A DNA stretch of 20,601 bases from Proteobacteria bacterium UBA1148. Lineage in GTDB: Bacteria; Pseudomonadota; Gammaproteobacteria; Steroidobacterales; Rariloculaceae. Of this stretch, positions 7,999 through 15,724 are shown piece by piece. The translations under genes were made by a program, and so were the position numbers. The stretch's first letter is position 1; the number at the start of each line of letters is the position of its first letter. The notes under the pieces were generated by a model, which was not told where the DNA came from, searched no databases, and saw only the letters and a program-made list of their open reading frames with translations. The stretch is taken from the NCBI GenBank assembly GCA_002311835.1, contig DBZY01000023.1, forward strand, positions 449 to 21,049, written 5' to 3'.

Positions 7999-8982
7999 AT
8001 GCAAAAGCTGAATGTGCTCAGGTTGCTCATGGACGGAAAACGTCATTCTGGGGAAGCATTGGCTAAGCAGCTGGGGATTACACGCTCCGCGGTTTGGAAA
8101 CATGTGTCAAGACTTAATCAGTGGGGATTAAAAATAGATGCTAGGCGAGGGAGCGGGTACCGGTTAAGCCGTCCTATAGACCCCTTGAATCAGAAGATGA
8201 TACTGGCCGAGCTTAATAGGAGTGTTGCCCAGAAAGTTGTGTCACTTGAAGTTTTACCTGAGCTTGATTCCACTAATCATCATCTACTCGCATCACCGCC
8301 TCCTCCATCGGGTTCTCTCTCGGTTTGTCTCGCAGAGTTTCAGCGTGTTGGCAGAGGGAGGCGTGGCAGGCTTTGGAGCGCTCCTTTTGGTAGCGGGCTC
8401 TGCCTTTCTGCGGGGTGGTGTTTTGATGAGATGCCGCGAGATTTAGCAGCTTTGCCTCTAGCCATTGGGGTCATTATACGCGGTGTTATTCACTCCATGA
8501 GTGGTCGCTGGCTTTCCCTCAAGTGGCCCAACGATCTCGTCTGGGATGATCGAAAGCTAGGAGGGATTCTTGTTGAGGCATCTGCAGAGTGCCGGGGGCG
8601 CTGTTATGTAGTGATAGGGATTGGTGTGAATGTTTCTCTGGGATCAGACTGGCTTAAAGTAGTCAGTGATTGGCCAGGTGGAGCTACGGATCTTTGTCAA
8701 ATGACAGAGGGGAATCCACCATTGCGAAATGCACTCGTCTGCCGAATGCTCGAGGAGTTGGTTACGTTGCTGTCTAGTTATAGTTCTGGTGGATTCAAGG
8801 ACTACTATGCCGAATTTGTTAGTGCAAACTACCTGCAGGGCCGTGAGGTTGCAGTATTGGATGGACAGCACAATTTTGTAGGGTGCGTGGATGCAATCGA
8901 TTTGGACGGGGCACTGATCTTGCAGACGGAGACGGGTAGTCGACGCATCATTTCCGGCGATGTTAGTTTGAGGTTGGCATGA
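7999..8982 (+). CDS. birA: Bifunctional biotin-[acetyl-CoA-carboxylase] ligase / biotin operon repressor
   Basis: A 327-residue BirA of the two-function type. Residues 1-60 are a winged helix (GEALAKQLGITRSAVWKHVSRL near 18-39, then GSGYRLSRP), so the protein can bind DNA as a biotin-responsive repressor. The ligase domain shows the biotinyl-adenylate loop GRGRRGR at 118-124, KWPND at 175-179 and KLGGILVEA at 186-194 with the family's catalytic lysine (Lys186). The C-terminal SH3-like part is at about 275-327. It activates biotin as biotinyl-AMP and attaches it to carboxyl carrier proteins. The stop overlaps the coaX start by 4 bases (ATGA), indicating translational coupling. The target biotin operon is not in this window. 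Confidence 0.96.
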   Translation: MQKLNVLRLLMDGKRHSGEALAKQLGITRSAVWKHVSRLNQWGLKIDARRGSGYRLSRPIDPLNQKMILAELNRSVAQKVVSLEVLPELDSTNHHLLASPPPPSGSLSVCLAEFQRVGRGRRGRLWSAPFGSGLCLSAGWCFDEMPRDLAALPLAIGVIIRGVIHSMSGRWLSLKWPNDLVWDDRKLGGILVEASAECRGRCYVVIGIGVNVSLGSDWLKVVSDWPGGATDLCQMTEGNPPLRNALVCRMLEELVTLLSSYSSGGFKDYYAEFVSANYLQGREVAVLDGQHNFVGCVDAIDLDGALILQTETGSRRIISGDVSLRLA

Positions 8983-9746
8983 TTCCTCGCGAAATCCTAT
9001 TTGTTGACATTGGCAATTCGCGTATTAAGTGGGCCCGTGCGAGTGAAGGGCGCCTAGTTGATCCTTGTGAAGACTTACACATGGAGTCTCCTGCGACTGC
9101 TATTCAGTCGATGGTTGAGGTTCAGCCAAATGATATTGGCCGACTCGTGGCCGTAAATGTGGCTGGCCCTGTTCTCGGATCACTTTTGACAGAGGTGGCG
9201 ATGAGCAATTGGGGGATTGCACCAGAATTCGTAGAACCGGTCCGGGATGGGCATGGCATTCGATGTGGTTACTCAGATCCTTCACAGTTAGGCGCTGACC
9301 GGTGGGTTGCCTTGATTGCTGCGTATCAATTAACGAAAGGTGCCGCGAGTGTGATTGATGCAGGAACTACGGTAACCCTGGATTCTGTGGATGCCGAGGG
9401 CCAACATCTGGGAGGGCTCATCATGGCGGGACCACAGATGGTGTGTGCTGCACTTCACCAGGGGACGGATGGTATTGGAAAAATCAGCGATGCGTTACGC
9501 CCACCTACCGGTATTAGTATGCTCGGCACCGATACAGATAAGGCGGTAGCAAACGGTGCAATGTTGAGTGTTGCCAGTGCTTTGGATCGAGCCATAGCAG
9601 TGCTAGCAGCTGGAGCCAGAGAACAACCGACTGTTTATATTACTGGGGGTGACGCACTAATATTGTCTGATTGGCTGGAAACCAAGACGCAATACCGTGC
9701 AAACTTAGTTTTAGAAGGACTCGCTTTCGTTGCCGTGGAGGGATAA
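8979..9746 (+). CDS. coaX: Type III pantothenate kinase
   Basis: A 255-residue enzyme that phosphorylates pantothenate, the first step of coenzyme A synthesis. It belongs to the ASKHA fold: the phosphate-1 motif is DIGNSRIKWA at 10-19, GADRWVALIAAY at 105-116 includes the pantothenate-binding region, and DAGTTVTLD at 127-135 holds the second phosphate motif. The type III enzyme is not homologous to E. coli CoaA, yet it occupies the equivalent position beside birA, as in pseudomonads. The 4-base overlap with birA makes it the second gene of a coupled pair. The stop TAA is at 9744-9746. Confidence 0.95.
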   Translation: MIPREILFVDIGNSRIKWARASEGRLVDPCEDLHMESPATAIQSMVEVQPNDIGRLVAVNVAGPVLGSLLTEVAMSNWGIAPEFVEPVRDGHGIRCGYSDPSQLGADRWVALIAAYQLTKGAASVIDAGTTVTLDSVDAEGQHLGGLIMAGPQMVCAALHQGTDGIGKISDALRPPTGISMLGTDTDKAVANGAMLSVASALDRAIAVLAAGAREQPTVYITGGDALILSDWLETKTQYRANLVLEGLAFVAVEG

Positions 9747-9783
9747 CACTAAAGGGCGCGAGTACACTAGATTGGTAAAGTTT

Positions 9784-9801
9784 TGTTGTAGGAGAACAAC
9801 A
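9784..9801 (+). promoter_or_regulatory. Shine-Dalgarno displayed in a hairpin loop
   Basis: TGTTGT and ACAACA form a perfect 6-base stem around the loop AGGAGA, which contains the ribosome binding site for the methyltransferase gene (ATG at 9804). The SD is unpaired in the loop, so the fold would be compatible with ribosome access, or could bind a regulator or affect stability. The stem is A-T rich and marginally stable. Confidence 0.45.
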
Positions 9802-9803
9802 GT

Positions 9804-10541
9804 ATGAATGCATCCAAAAGAACAGAGTGGTTTGCGCTTGGACTCTTTATGGGTATCGGTTTCAATGCCACCGCATTCGGGGAGTTGGCCGTGGGCTTTC
9901 AGGCTGCTCTGGCCTCGGCAGAGCGACCCGCTGAGGAAAAGGTGCGTGACGCATCCAGAAAACCCGAAGAAGTTCTTAGTTTTGTGGGTATTGAAGCCGG
10001 TATGACGGTTCTGGAGTTGTTTGCCGGCGGTGGCTGGTATACGGAGGCGTTATCGGCGGCAGTCGGACCCGAGGGCATGGTATACGCCCAGAATCCAGAG
10101 CGATTCCGGGAGCGCGTCGCAGAGGCAGCTGCTGCGCGCGCAGCTCGGTTAGAGAATGTTGAGGTTTTTTACACGGTCGATAGCGACATCGGGCTGCCCG
10201 CACAGGCGGATGCTGCTTTCACTGCCCTGAATCTTCACGACTACGCGAATCGTGGCGACGAAACAGGACTGGCTTTTTTGCGAGGGATCTATGATTCAGT
10301 CTTGCCGGGCGGCACGCTGGGCGTGGTGGACCACGTGGGGGTTGCGGGGCGGGATAATACTGAGTTGCATCGGATGGAGGTATCCAAAGCTCGGGAGCTC
10401 TTAATCGCATCGGGATTTTCCATTGAGGCCGAGTCTGAGATTTTGATGAATTCTACTGACGACCACACCTTGGGAATTCGAGATCCTTCCATTCGGTACA
10501 ATACGGATCGAATGCTGATTCGAGCCAGAAAGCCAGAATAA
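9804..10541 (+). CDS. Class I SAM-dependent methyltransferase, probably exported
   Basis: A 245-residue protein. The SAM-binding motif I, VLELFAGGGWYT, is at residues 69-80, followed by GMVYAQNPERF at 91-101 and a VDHVG strand near 174, the Rossmann methyltransferase order. It resembles the predicted methyltransferases of COG4798, whose substrates are unknown. The N-terminus has basic residues Lys5 and Arg6 and then a hydrophobic stretch (about residues 9-25) ending near ATAFG, so a signal peptide or anchor is likely. SAM is not known to be available in the periplasm, which makes the location puzzling. AGGAG at 9790-9794 lies 9 bases before the ATG. The gene stands alone, 57 bases after coaX and 125 bases before the tRNA gene. 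Confidence 0.75.
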   Translation: MNASKRTEWFALGLFMGIGFNATAFGELAVGFQAALASAERPAEEKVRDASRKPEEVLSFVGIEAGMTVLELFAGGGWYTEALSAAVGPEGMVYAQNPERFRERVAEAAAARAARLENVEVFYTVDSDIGLPAQADAAFTALNLHDYANRGDETGLAFLRGIYDSVLPGGTLGVVDHVGVAGRDNTELHRMEVSKARELLIASGFSIEAESEILMNSTDDHTLGIRDPSIRYNTDRMLIRARKPE

Positions 10542-10666
10542 ACTTTTCTAATGGACGCTGGGGAGCTACTCCAGAGCCTGAGTCCCCGTTTCTCCCGTTA
10601 GAATACTTTGGCCTCTTTGTTGAGGTTGGTTGTGTTCGGGGTGAACTCGTTAACTCGCAAAGAAGT

Positions 10667-10742
10667 GCCGGTATAGCTCAGTTGGTAGAGCAGGGGTTTT
10701 GTAAACCTCAGGTCCGCGGTTCGAGTCCGTGTGCCGGCACCA
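10667..10742 (+). tRNA. tRNA-Thr(TGT)
   Basis: A 76-base tRNA with encoded CCA. The acceptor stem pairs GCCGGTA with TGCCGGC (one T-G pair), the D arm is GCTC...GAGC, the anticodon stem is GGGGT/ACCTC with loop TTTGTAA giving anticodon TGT at 10700-10702, and the T loop is TTCGAGT. The discriminator is A. It matches thrU of E. coli, which there stands immediately before tyrU-glyT-thrT-tufB; here the Tyr and Gly genes lie 9.6 kb away. No clear promoter was found in 10542-10666. A 6-base hairpin with loop AGCTA sits near 10557-10573, just after the methyltransferase stop, without a T-run. Confidence 0.97.
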
Positions 10743-10787
10743 CCCAACTACCCTGGTGGAACGTGGTTCACCAATAGGAGACTGACA

Positions 10788-11432
10788 GTGGTCCATACAG
10801 AAACGTCGCCAAAAAAGTCTTACCGATTTGGAGAGGACTTTAAGCTCGATACGATGGATATTGTGACTGCGGTCTTATTGGGCGTCATCCAAGCCGTCAT
10901 TGAAATTGTTGGACTTCTCGGGTTCGTAGAACGATTCATTTGGTCGTTTGGGCCTTGGGGGTTTATTTTCTATGGTGCCTATAATGGCTTCACCTGGATT
11001 TTGTTCTACGCGGGTACATACCTACGAAAACGGGCTGTTGTGGTTATGTTGGCGGTTACAGTCACTGCGTTGGTTCGCTGGTTTGCCGGCGATCCGGATG
11101 GGCCGGTTCTGCTGTTCTATGGGCTGTTTCCGGCCACGTTCGGTGCCACGGTACTGGTTCTGATGCGCTGGCGAGGCGGAAGGTTGTTGTTTGCACTGGC
11201 ACTTGCCGTTACCTCCGTAGCAAACCAGGTCGCGACTTTTATTGGGCAGGGCGGATTTCAACTAGCAGATGGCACCTTCTGGGCACTAGTTTCTATGGCG
11301 GCAGCTGGATTTGCTGGGCTGATGTGGGGGGTAGTAGCTTGGTATCTGGGGCGAGCTCTTGAACATGCTGGGGTTCCCTCGCTTGATAGTCCTCCTGCTT
11401 TTGGTGGAGGTGCGGAGACCAGGCACGCGTGA
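10788..11432 (+). CDS. ECF transporter S component, YkoE-like membrane protein
   Basis: A 214-residue integral membrane protein, the likely substrate-binding subunit of the ECF importer encoded by this and the next two genes. I chose the GTG at 10788 because AGGAG at 10776-10780 lies 7 bases ahead; a longer in-frame reading would begin inside tRNA-Thr and is rejected. About six hydrophobic stretches follow a short charged N-terminus, with GPWGFIFYGAYNG between early helices and a PDGPVLLFYGLFPATFGA segment in the middle. The overall shape and the gene order S, double ATPase, T match the YkoEDC group, proposed for thiamine or its pyrimidine precursor, but no thiamine riboswitch is seen, so substrate assignment stays open. 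The stop overlaps the ATPase start by 4 bases (GTGA). Confidence 0.7.
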   Translation: MVHTETSPKKSYRFGEDFKLDTMDIVTAVLLGVIQAVIEIVGLLGFVERFIWSFGPWGFIFYGAYNGFTWILFYAGTYLRKRAVVVMLAVTVTALVRWFAGDPDGPVLLFYGLFPATFGATVLVLMRWRGGRLLFALALAVTSVANQVATFIGQGGFQLADGTFWALVSMAAAGFAGLMWGVVAWYLGRALEHAGVPSLDSPPAFGGGAETRHA

Positions 11433-13186
11433 AGACCAGCACGCCTGCGCTAGTTCTTGAGGACTACAGCTTTTGGTTCAAGCCCCCGGCAGGACAGCCT
11501 GAGGGTCCGCCAGCTTTGGTTGACGTCTCGGTTGAGGTTGAGTCTGGAGCATTTGTGCTCATCCTAGGGAGGAGCGGTTCAGGAAAAAGCACGCTTGCTT
11601 TGAATCTGGTTGGTATCTACCCAGATTACTTCGGAGGAAGGAATCAGGGGCGGGTGCTCATTTGGGACCCGGAGCGTGGTCTGATCAATCGGCGGGAACT
11701 TCCGGCAGCAGAACGCTTCAGGCGCGTCAACATGTTATTCCAGAGTCCTGAAGAGCAAATTGTCACACTCACAGTTGAAGAAGAGGTTGGTTTTGCGCTA
11801 GAGAATTATTTGTTTGAGCCAGTCGAGATCCACCGTCGCATAGATCAAGCGCTCGAGCTAGTCAATCTCGCTGGTTTTCGTGAGCGTCAGATGCTTGAGC
11901 TCTCTGGTGGTGAGAAACAAAGAGTGGCATTGGCGGCAATGCTTGCTTTGGAACCGTCTGTACTGATTCTTGATGAGCCCACTTCCAACCTTGACCCTGC
12001 TGGGACCGCCGACGTGTTGGCAACGATTGATCGTGTCAGATCCCATCTCGGTTTGACAGTCATGGTGATAGAGCACGAAGTCGACGAAGTTTTCGATTTA
12101 GTTGACTCTGTGCTTCTGGTCGAGGATCAACGTGTGTTGGGACCATTTACGCCTCGCCAGTTTATTGAGGAGCGCGGTCTTTACGTGCGAGACGAGATGG
12201 GTCTTTGGATACCACAGGTGTCGGAGGTAGCACTTGAACTACAAGAGCTGGACATCGATCTGGGTGTCGTTCCACTTAATGAAGATGAGTTAGTTGCTGC
12301 CATCAAGGCGCAAGGTTTCAGTATTCCGTTTCTCTCTCACTTACCTCAACACCCAGCCGGAATAACCGAAACGTTGTCTCCTGGGATTATCGAGGTTCAG
12401 GATGTCCACTTTAGTTACGATGATCATCAAGTTTTGACTGGCGTCACTTGCGCAGCTCACCGGAACGAGTTGCTCGCCATTATTGGTCAAAACGGCTCCG
12501 GGAAATCGACCCTTGCCTCGTTATTCAATGGTATTGCGCAGCCGGACTCAGGCTCAGTATTGGTCGACGGTATCCCCACTACAGATTATGACTTTGCCCA
12601 TCTTGCTAAACGAGTTGCACATATTTTTCAGGTGCCAGAGAAGCAATTCGTTTGCAACACAGTTTACGATGAAATTGCTCATGGACTTCGGGCGCTAGGA
12701 TTAAAAGAGTCTGAGGTGAAAGACCGCACGGTCGAATTCTTGAAATCTGTCCGGCTTCTTGAACGACGTGATGCGAGTCCTTATGTTTTGAGCCACGGTC
12801 AGAAGCGGCGGCTGTCCGTGGCGGCCATGGTAGTAGGTCAGCCTGAGGTAGTGGTTCTTGATGAACCCACTTTTGGTCAAGATTATTATCAGGCTAGAAA
12901 TCTGATGCAGCTCCTTAGGCAGCTTGCTGATGATGGCGCTGCAGTTGTATTTATTACTCATGATATGCGCTTGGTGGCGGAATACGCAGACCGAGCGGCC
13001 GTCCTTTGTGACGGCAAAATTATTTTCAATGGGACCCCGTCGGGTTTATTCGCCGCAAAGAATGTAATGAAACTCGCACGATTGAAGCCTCCGTCCGTCT
13101 ACGAGCTTTCTGCCCGACTACTGGATAAGCCGGTTCTTACGACACCCGCTCTTGTAGAAGTAATGAAGGGGAGAATCAGTGGCTAA
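11429..13186 (+). CDS. ECF transporter fused double ATPase (EcfA-EcfA', YkoD-like)
   Basis: A 585-residue protein carrying two complete ABC ATPase domains. The first has Walker A GRSGSGKST at 47-55, signature LSGGEKQR at 158-165, Walker B VLILDEP at 178-184 and His216. The second has Walker A GQNGSGKST at 353-361, signature LSHGQKRR at 454-461, Walker B VVVLDEP at 474-480 and His511. A linker of about 80 residues joins them. One chain thus supplies both motor subunits of an ECF importer. The LSHGQ form of the second signature replaces the second glycine of the canonical LSGGQ; both sites keep their Walker B glutamate. The GTG start overlaps the S gene by 4 bases, and the T gene begins 8 bases before this stop, so the three genes are translationally coupled. 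Confidence 0.93.
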   Translation: MKTSTPALVLEDYSFWFKPPAGQPEGPPALVDVSVEVESGAFVLILGRSGSGKSTLALNLVGIYPDYFGGRNQGRVLIWDPERGLINRRELPAAERFRRVNMLFQSPEEQIVTLTVEEEVGFALENYLFEPVEIHRRIDQALELVNLAGFRERQMLELSGGEKQRVALAAMLALEPSVLILDEPTSNLDPAGTADVLATIDRVRSHLGLTVMVIEHEVDEVFDLVDSVLLVEDQRVLGPFTPRQFIEERGLYVRDEMGLWIPQVSEVALELQELDIDLGVVPLNEDELVAAIKAQGFSIPFLSHLPQHPAGITETLSPGIIEVQDVHFSYDDHQVLTGVTCAAHRNELLAIIGQNGSGKSTLASLFNGIAQPDSGSVLVDGIPTTDYDFAHLAKRVAHIFQVPEKQFVCNTVYDEIAHGLRALGLKESEVKDRTVEFLKSVRLLERRDASPYVLSHGQKRRLSVAAMVVGQPEVVVLDEPTFGQDYYQARNLMQLLRQLADDGAAVVFITHDMRLVAEYADRAAVLCDGKIIFNGTPSGLFAAKNVMKLARLKPPSVYELSARLLDKPVLTTPALVEVMKGRISG

Positions 13187-14000
13187 AGTCGAACTATCCT
13201 TCAAGAAAGGGGATTCACTGTTTCATCAAATGACACCGTTTTCTAAATTGTTGTTAGCTTTAAGCGTTTCGTTTGTAGCTATTTTCAATACTAATCTTTA
13301 TGTGGGGGCGGCTCTTTTCGCTTTCTGTTTTGTCATTGCCGTATTTTTCACAGATATACCGCTGAAAAGGTATTGGGCACTGGGGAAGATTATTGTTCCC
13401 TTCATTCTCATTCTGGCTGTGGTTTTCCCGTTTTTCTATGGAGGCCAGGCTACGGTGGGCTCGGATGCGATTGCGCTGCGTACGCCATTCAAGGATTTAT
13501 CATGGGCCGCGCTCGGATTCGGTGCGCTTCTTGCGTTGAGGTTTCTAGCTCTAGCCACGATTGGTTTGGCTTTTGCCTTCACAACGCACCCAACAGACAT
13601 GGTGCAAAACCTTTCCAGGCGAGGATGGGACTACCGTTTAGTACATGCTCCAGTTCTTGGACTTGTTTTATTCCCCTTATTCTTGGAACTTGGTCGTGAG
13701 ATTTCAATTACTCAGCGTATCCGTGATCTCGGTCAGAATACGAATTGGTTTAAGCGCAAGTGGATCCGCATAAAACACCTGATGTTCGCCATGTTAGTTT
13801 TGGGGTTGCGCAATGGGCAAACTCAGGCCATGGCACTCGACATACGGGGCTATGGAGCACATAAGACTCGGACCTTCATGCGTGAGGTTCCGAGGCATAG
13901 GAGCGGAGAGATATTCGCCTGGGTGTTCTTTGTGCTGTCAGTGATTTATCTGATCTATGAGTTCAACCCAGCTACGATGCAATGGAATATGGGGTTGTAA
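13179..14000 (+). CDS. ECF transporter T component (EcfT, energy-coupling membrane subunit)
   Basis: A 273-residue membrane protein that couples ATP hydrolysis to the S subunit. Hydrophobic helices lie near 23-58, 70-88, 108-136, 157-171, 202-210 and 245-262. The two cytoplasmic coupling-helix motifs of the family are recognisable as QRIRDLG at 179-185 and LDIRGYG at 220-226, degenerate and good matches respectively to the X-R-G type motifs that dock on the ATPases. The GTG start at 13179 lies inside the end of the ATPase gene and is preceded by AAGGGGAG, an adequate ribosome binding site. It is the last gene of the cassette; no further plus-strand gene follows before the convergent binding-protein gene. 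Confidence 0.88.
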   Translation: MAKVELSFKKGDSLFHQMTPFSKLLLALSVSFVAIFNTNLYVGAALFAFCFVIAVFFTDIPLKRYWALGKIIVPFILILAVVFPFFYGGQATVGSDAIALRTPFKDLSWAALGFGALLALRFLALATIGLAFAFTTHPTDMVQNLSRRGWDYRLVHAPVLGLVLFPLFLELGREISITQRIRDLGQNTNWFKRKWIRIKHLMFAMLVLGLRNGQTQAMALDIRGYGAHKTRTFMREVPRHRSGEIFAWVFFVLSVIYLIYEFNPATMQWNMGL

Positions 14001-14453
14001 GGTAGATAATCAACTTTCCGTTCATGACCCACATGGATATTGACGTTAGGGGTTTGGTTCTGAAACCGTGGGGACAATAGTTTGCTGAGGGCGAGTTTCA
14101 AAGTGGATTAGAAAAAGCTCCAGATAGCCGACCCTTTCCTGTTGCCTGTCGACCTGGAAAATATCTGGTGAGCGCCTGGCTAGTTCGGGGTTGTATAGTG
14201 GAAGGAATCGCGCGGCTAAGCGGCTTTTTTTGGAGGTTCATTTGCCAAGCGCTACCTAGCGCCCAGGTCCGAGAGCCGCCATCGATTCTCGGCGATAACT
14301 ACAATCTCCGCCATCACCATCTCCTTATCCTACGAGAATTGAGCCAGATTGGCTTGGCCCGGTTCATCCTTAAGAATTTGCGGGGGTAATGGTGGATTCA
14401 TCTGGCTCCAGGCGGCCCCCACTAAGGGGAGAGGAACTCATATGCTGAGCTGC
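14001..14453. other. Convergent intergenic region without a supported gene
   Basis: This 453-base stretch lies between the ends of the T component gene and the binding-protein gene. I see several small hairpins: GGTTT/AAACC with a 7-base loop at 14051-14067, GCGCT/AGCGC with a 4-base loop at 14249-14262, and CCGAGA/TCTCGG with a 12-base loop near 14269-14292. A run of seven T follows GCGGC at about 14224-14230, but no matching stem precedes it. An open frame of 73 codons at 14168-14389 has no ribosome binding site or recognisable motif. Transcription from both sides must end here, but no single canonical terminator stands out. Confidence 0.4.
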
Positions 14454-15257
14454 CTACTCGGTTGGTGCCTCAAGTTGTCTCCTCCAACCGAGAGATTCGA
14501 ACCAGTAGTTGTGGATTGCTGGGAGCCAAGTATCGGATTCTCGAGCCACAATCCACGCGTTCAGAAAAATAATGAAATCAGCATCCCCTTTGTTGATCGC
14601 AAAAGCATTCCGGGTCTGGAGTAGAGGTTCCGGGAGTGGAGCGTCAACTTTGGTTAGATTCTCCAGCGCCAGGAAAGTGGGTATGGGTTCGTCTTCCAGA
14701 TAAGCGTCCACGGTCCCTTCTATCAATGCCGCACTAGCCAGCTCCGGATTCTCATATAGTTCTAGCTGAGCTCTCGGAAAAATTTGGTCAACGAGTTCTT
14801 CGGCAACAGTCCCAGTGACGGCGGCAATGGTATAGGTGGCATCATTAAGATCCTGGAGGTTTTCTACCAGCGCCGTTTTTTCAAGGTTTGTAGCGAGTGT
14901 GGTACCACTGCGAGCGTATGGTTGGCTGAAATTAACATGTAGAGCCCTTTCCGGTGTGATCGAAAGGCCCGCAGCAATGATATCGATTTCCCCTGATTCC
15001 AGCCGCAAGATGATTTGCTCCCAAGGGTGTACGCTGAATTCAACCTCGACTTCCATATCTTCAGCCAGCTTTTTTGCGACATCTATCTCGAAACCAATTA
15101 GCTCGCCGTAGGAGTTTCGCATGGACCAAGGTGTGTAGAGAGCAACACCCACGCGCAAAGTCCCATCGTTCAGCACCTGCTGGAGTGTTCGCGCCAAGCC
15201 CGATGAGCAGAACAGGCTGAGTAGGAGTGCGCTGAGAAGAGTATTCCGCTTGAGCAT
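14454..15257 (-). CDS. Family 3 periplasmic substrate-binding protein, amino-acid type
   Basis: A 267-residue exported binding protein. The start at 15257 is chosen because GGAGG lies 7 bases upstream and the next 22 residues (MLKRNTLLSALL..., ending SSGLA) form a good signal peptide; an upstream extension of 35 codons lacks these features. The mature part begins RTLQQVLNDGTLRVGVALYTPW and continues with the family pattern: GFEIDVAKKLAEDM, IDIIAAGLSITPERALHVNFSQPY, and AVTGTVAEELV. Family members bind amino acids or similar solutes for ABC import or for sensing. No permease or ATPase gene is adjacent, so it is an orphan here, and either works with distant partners or has a different role. The ligand cannot be read from sequence. 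Confidence 0.88.
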   Translation of the reverse strand: MLKRNTLLSALLLSLFCSSGLARTLQQVLNDGTLRVGVALYTPWSMRNSYGELIGFEIDVAKKLAEDMEVEVEFSVHPWEQIILRLESGEIDIIAAGLSITPERALHVNFSQPYARSGTTLATNLEKTALVENLQDLNDATYTIAAVTGTVAEELVDQIFPRAQLELYENPELASAALIEGTVDAYLEDEPIPTFLALENLTKVDAPLPEPLLQTRNAFAINKGDADFIIFLNAWIVARESDTWLPAIHNYWFESLGWRRQLEAPTE

Positions 15258-15284
15258 TGACGACCTCCGTGCGGTATGGCCTCC

Positions 15285-15297
15285 GTTAGGATCTAAC
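15285..15297. repeat. Inverted repeat GTTAG/CTAAC upstream of the binding-protein gene, possible operator
   Basis: GTTAG and CTAAC flank a 3-base spacer, 28 bases upstream of the binding-protein start. The 9-base word GTTAGGATC within it occurs again in inverted orientation at 15365-15373 (GATCCTAAC). Two copies in one upstream region suggest a regulator site; chance is not excluded. Confidence 0.35.
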
Positions 15298-15695
15298 AAG
15301 CATCCGTTGTGGTCGAATGCTCGGGACATGCGGAGTAATTTAGAGTCACGATCTACCTGCACACGATCCTAACCTATCTCACTCTTCGGTGTTGGGTAGC
15401 TTGAGACTAAATTTGCGAGATTCGATCGGCGGTATATAGGATTACCAGTCTGGAGCTTGGTGCCGAGAGGTTACTTGGGATGGGACTGCTAATCTCTACT
15501 GGTACCGTAGGGGCAGGTTTGCTTTCAAGGCTCTTGATGGAATGAGGTCACTCGGTTTCAGCCCTCTTTTTTGGTGCTCTGCAGGTGTTCTGATCGACCT
15601 CCTTTCGAAGCGTGTTTCTGGATTTCATCCGTTCGCTGGACTTGGATTTTTCGTGTACCCCACCTTTGCGCAGTAGGGGCGATCGAGCAGCTGGG

Positions 15696-15724
15696 TTGCG
15701 GAGTTTTTTTGCCATGCTTAAAAT
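15696..15724 (+). promoter_or_regulatory. Candidate sigma-70 promoter for the peroxiredoxin gene
   Basis: A -35-like TTGCGG at 15696-15701 and a -10-like TAAAAT at 15719-15724 (5 of 6 matches) are separated by exactly 17 bases. Transcription would start near 15731, giving a leader of about 60 bases to the ATG at 15791. Prediction from sequence only. Confidence 0.45.

Noticed and set aside
10731..10787. Longer N-terminus for the S component, starting inside tRNA-Thr
   Set aside because: It would overlap the tRNA 3' end and encode an unlikely hydrophilic extension; AGGAG at 10776-10780 correctly positions the GTG at 10788.
10542..10787. Thiamine or other vitamin riboswitch controlling the ECF operon
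   Set aside because: The conserved thiamine pyrophosphate motif is not seen, and the space between the tRNA and the S gene is only 45 bases.
14201..14235. Intrinsic terminator at GCGGC followed by seven T
   Set aside because: The preceding bases repeat GGCT in direct orientation and do not form a stem with GCGGC.
14168..14389. 73-codon open frame in the convergent gap
   Set aside because: No ribosome binding site, low-information composition and no recognisable motif.
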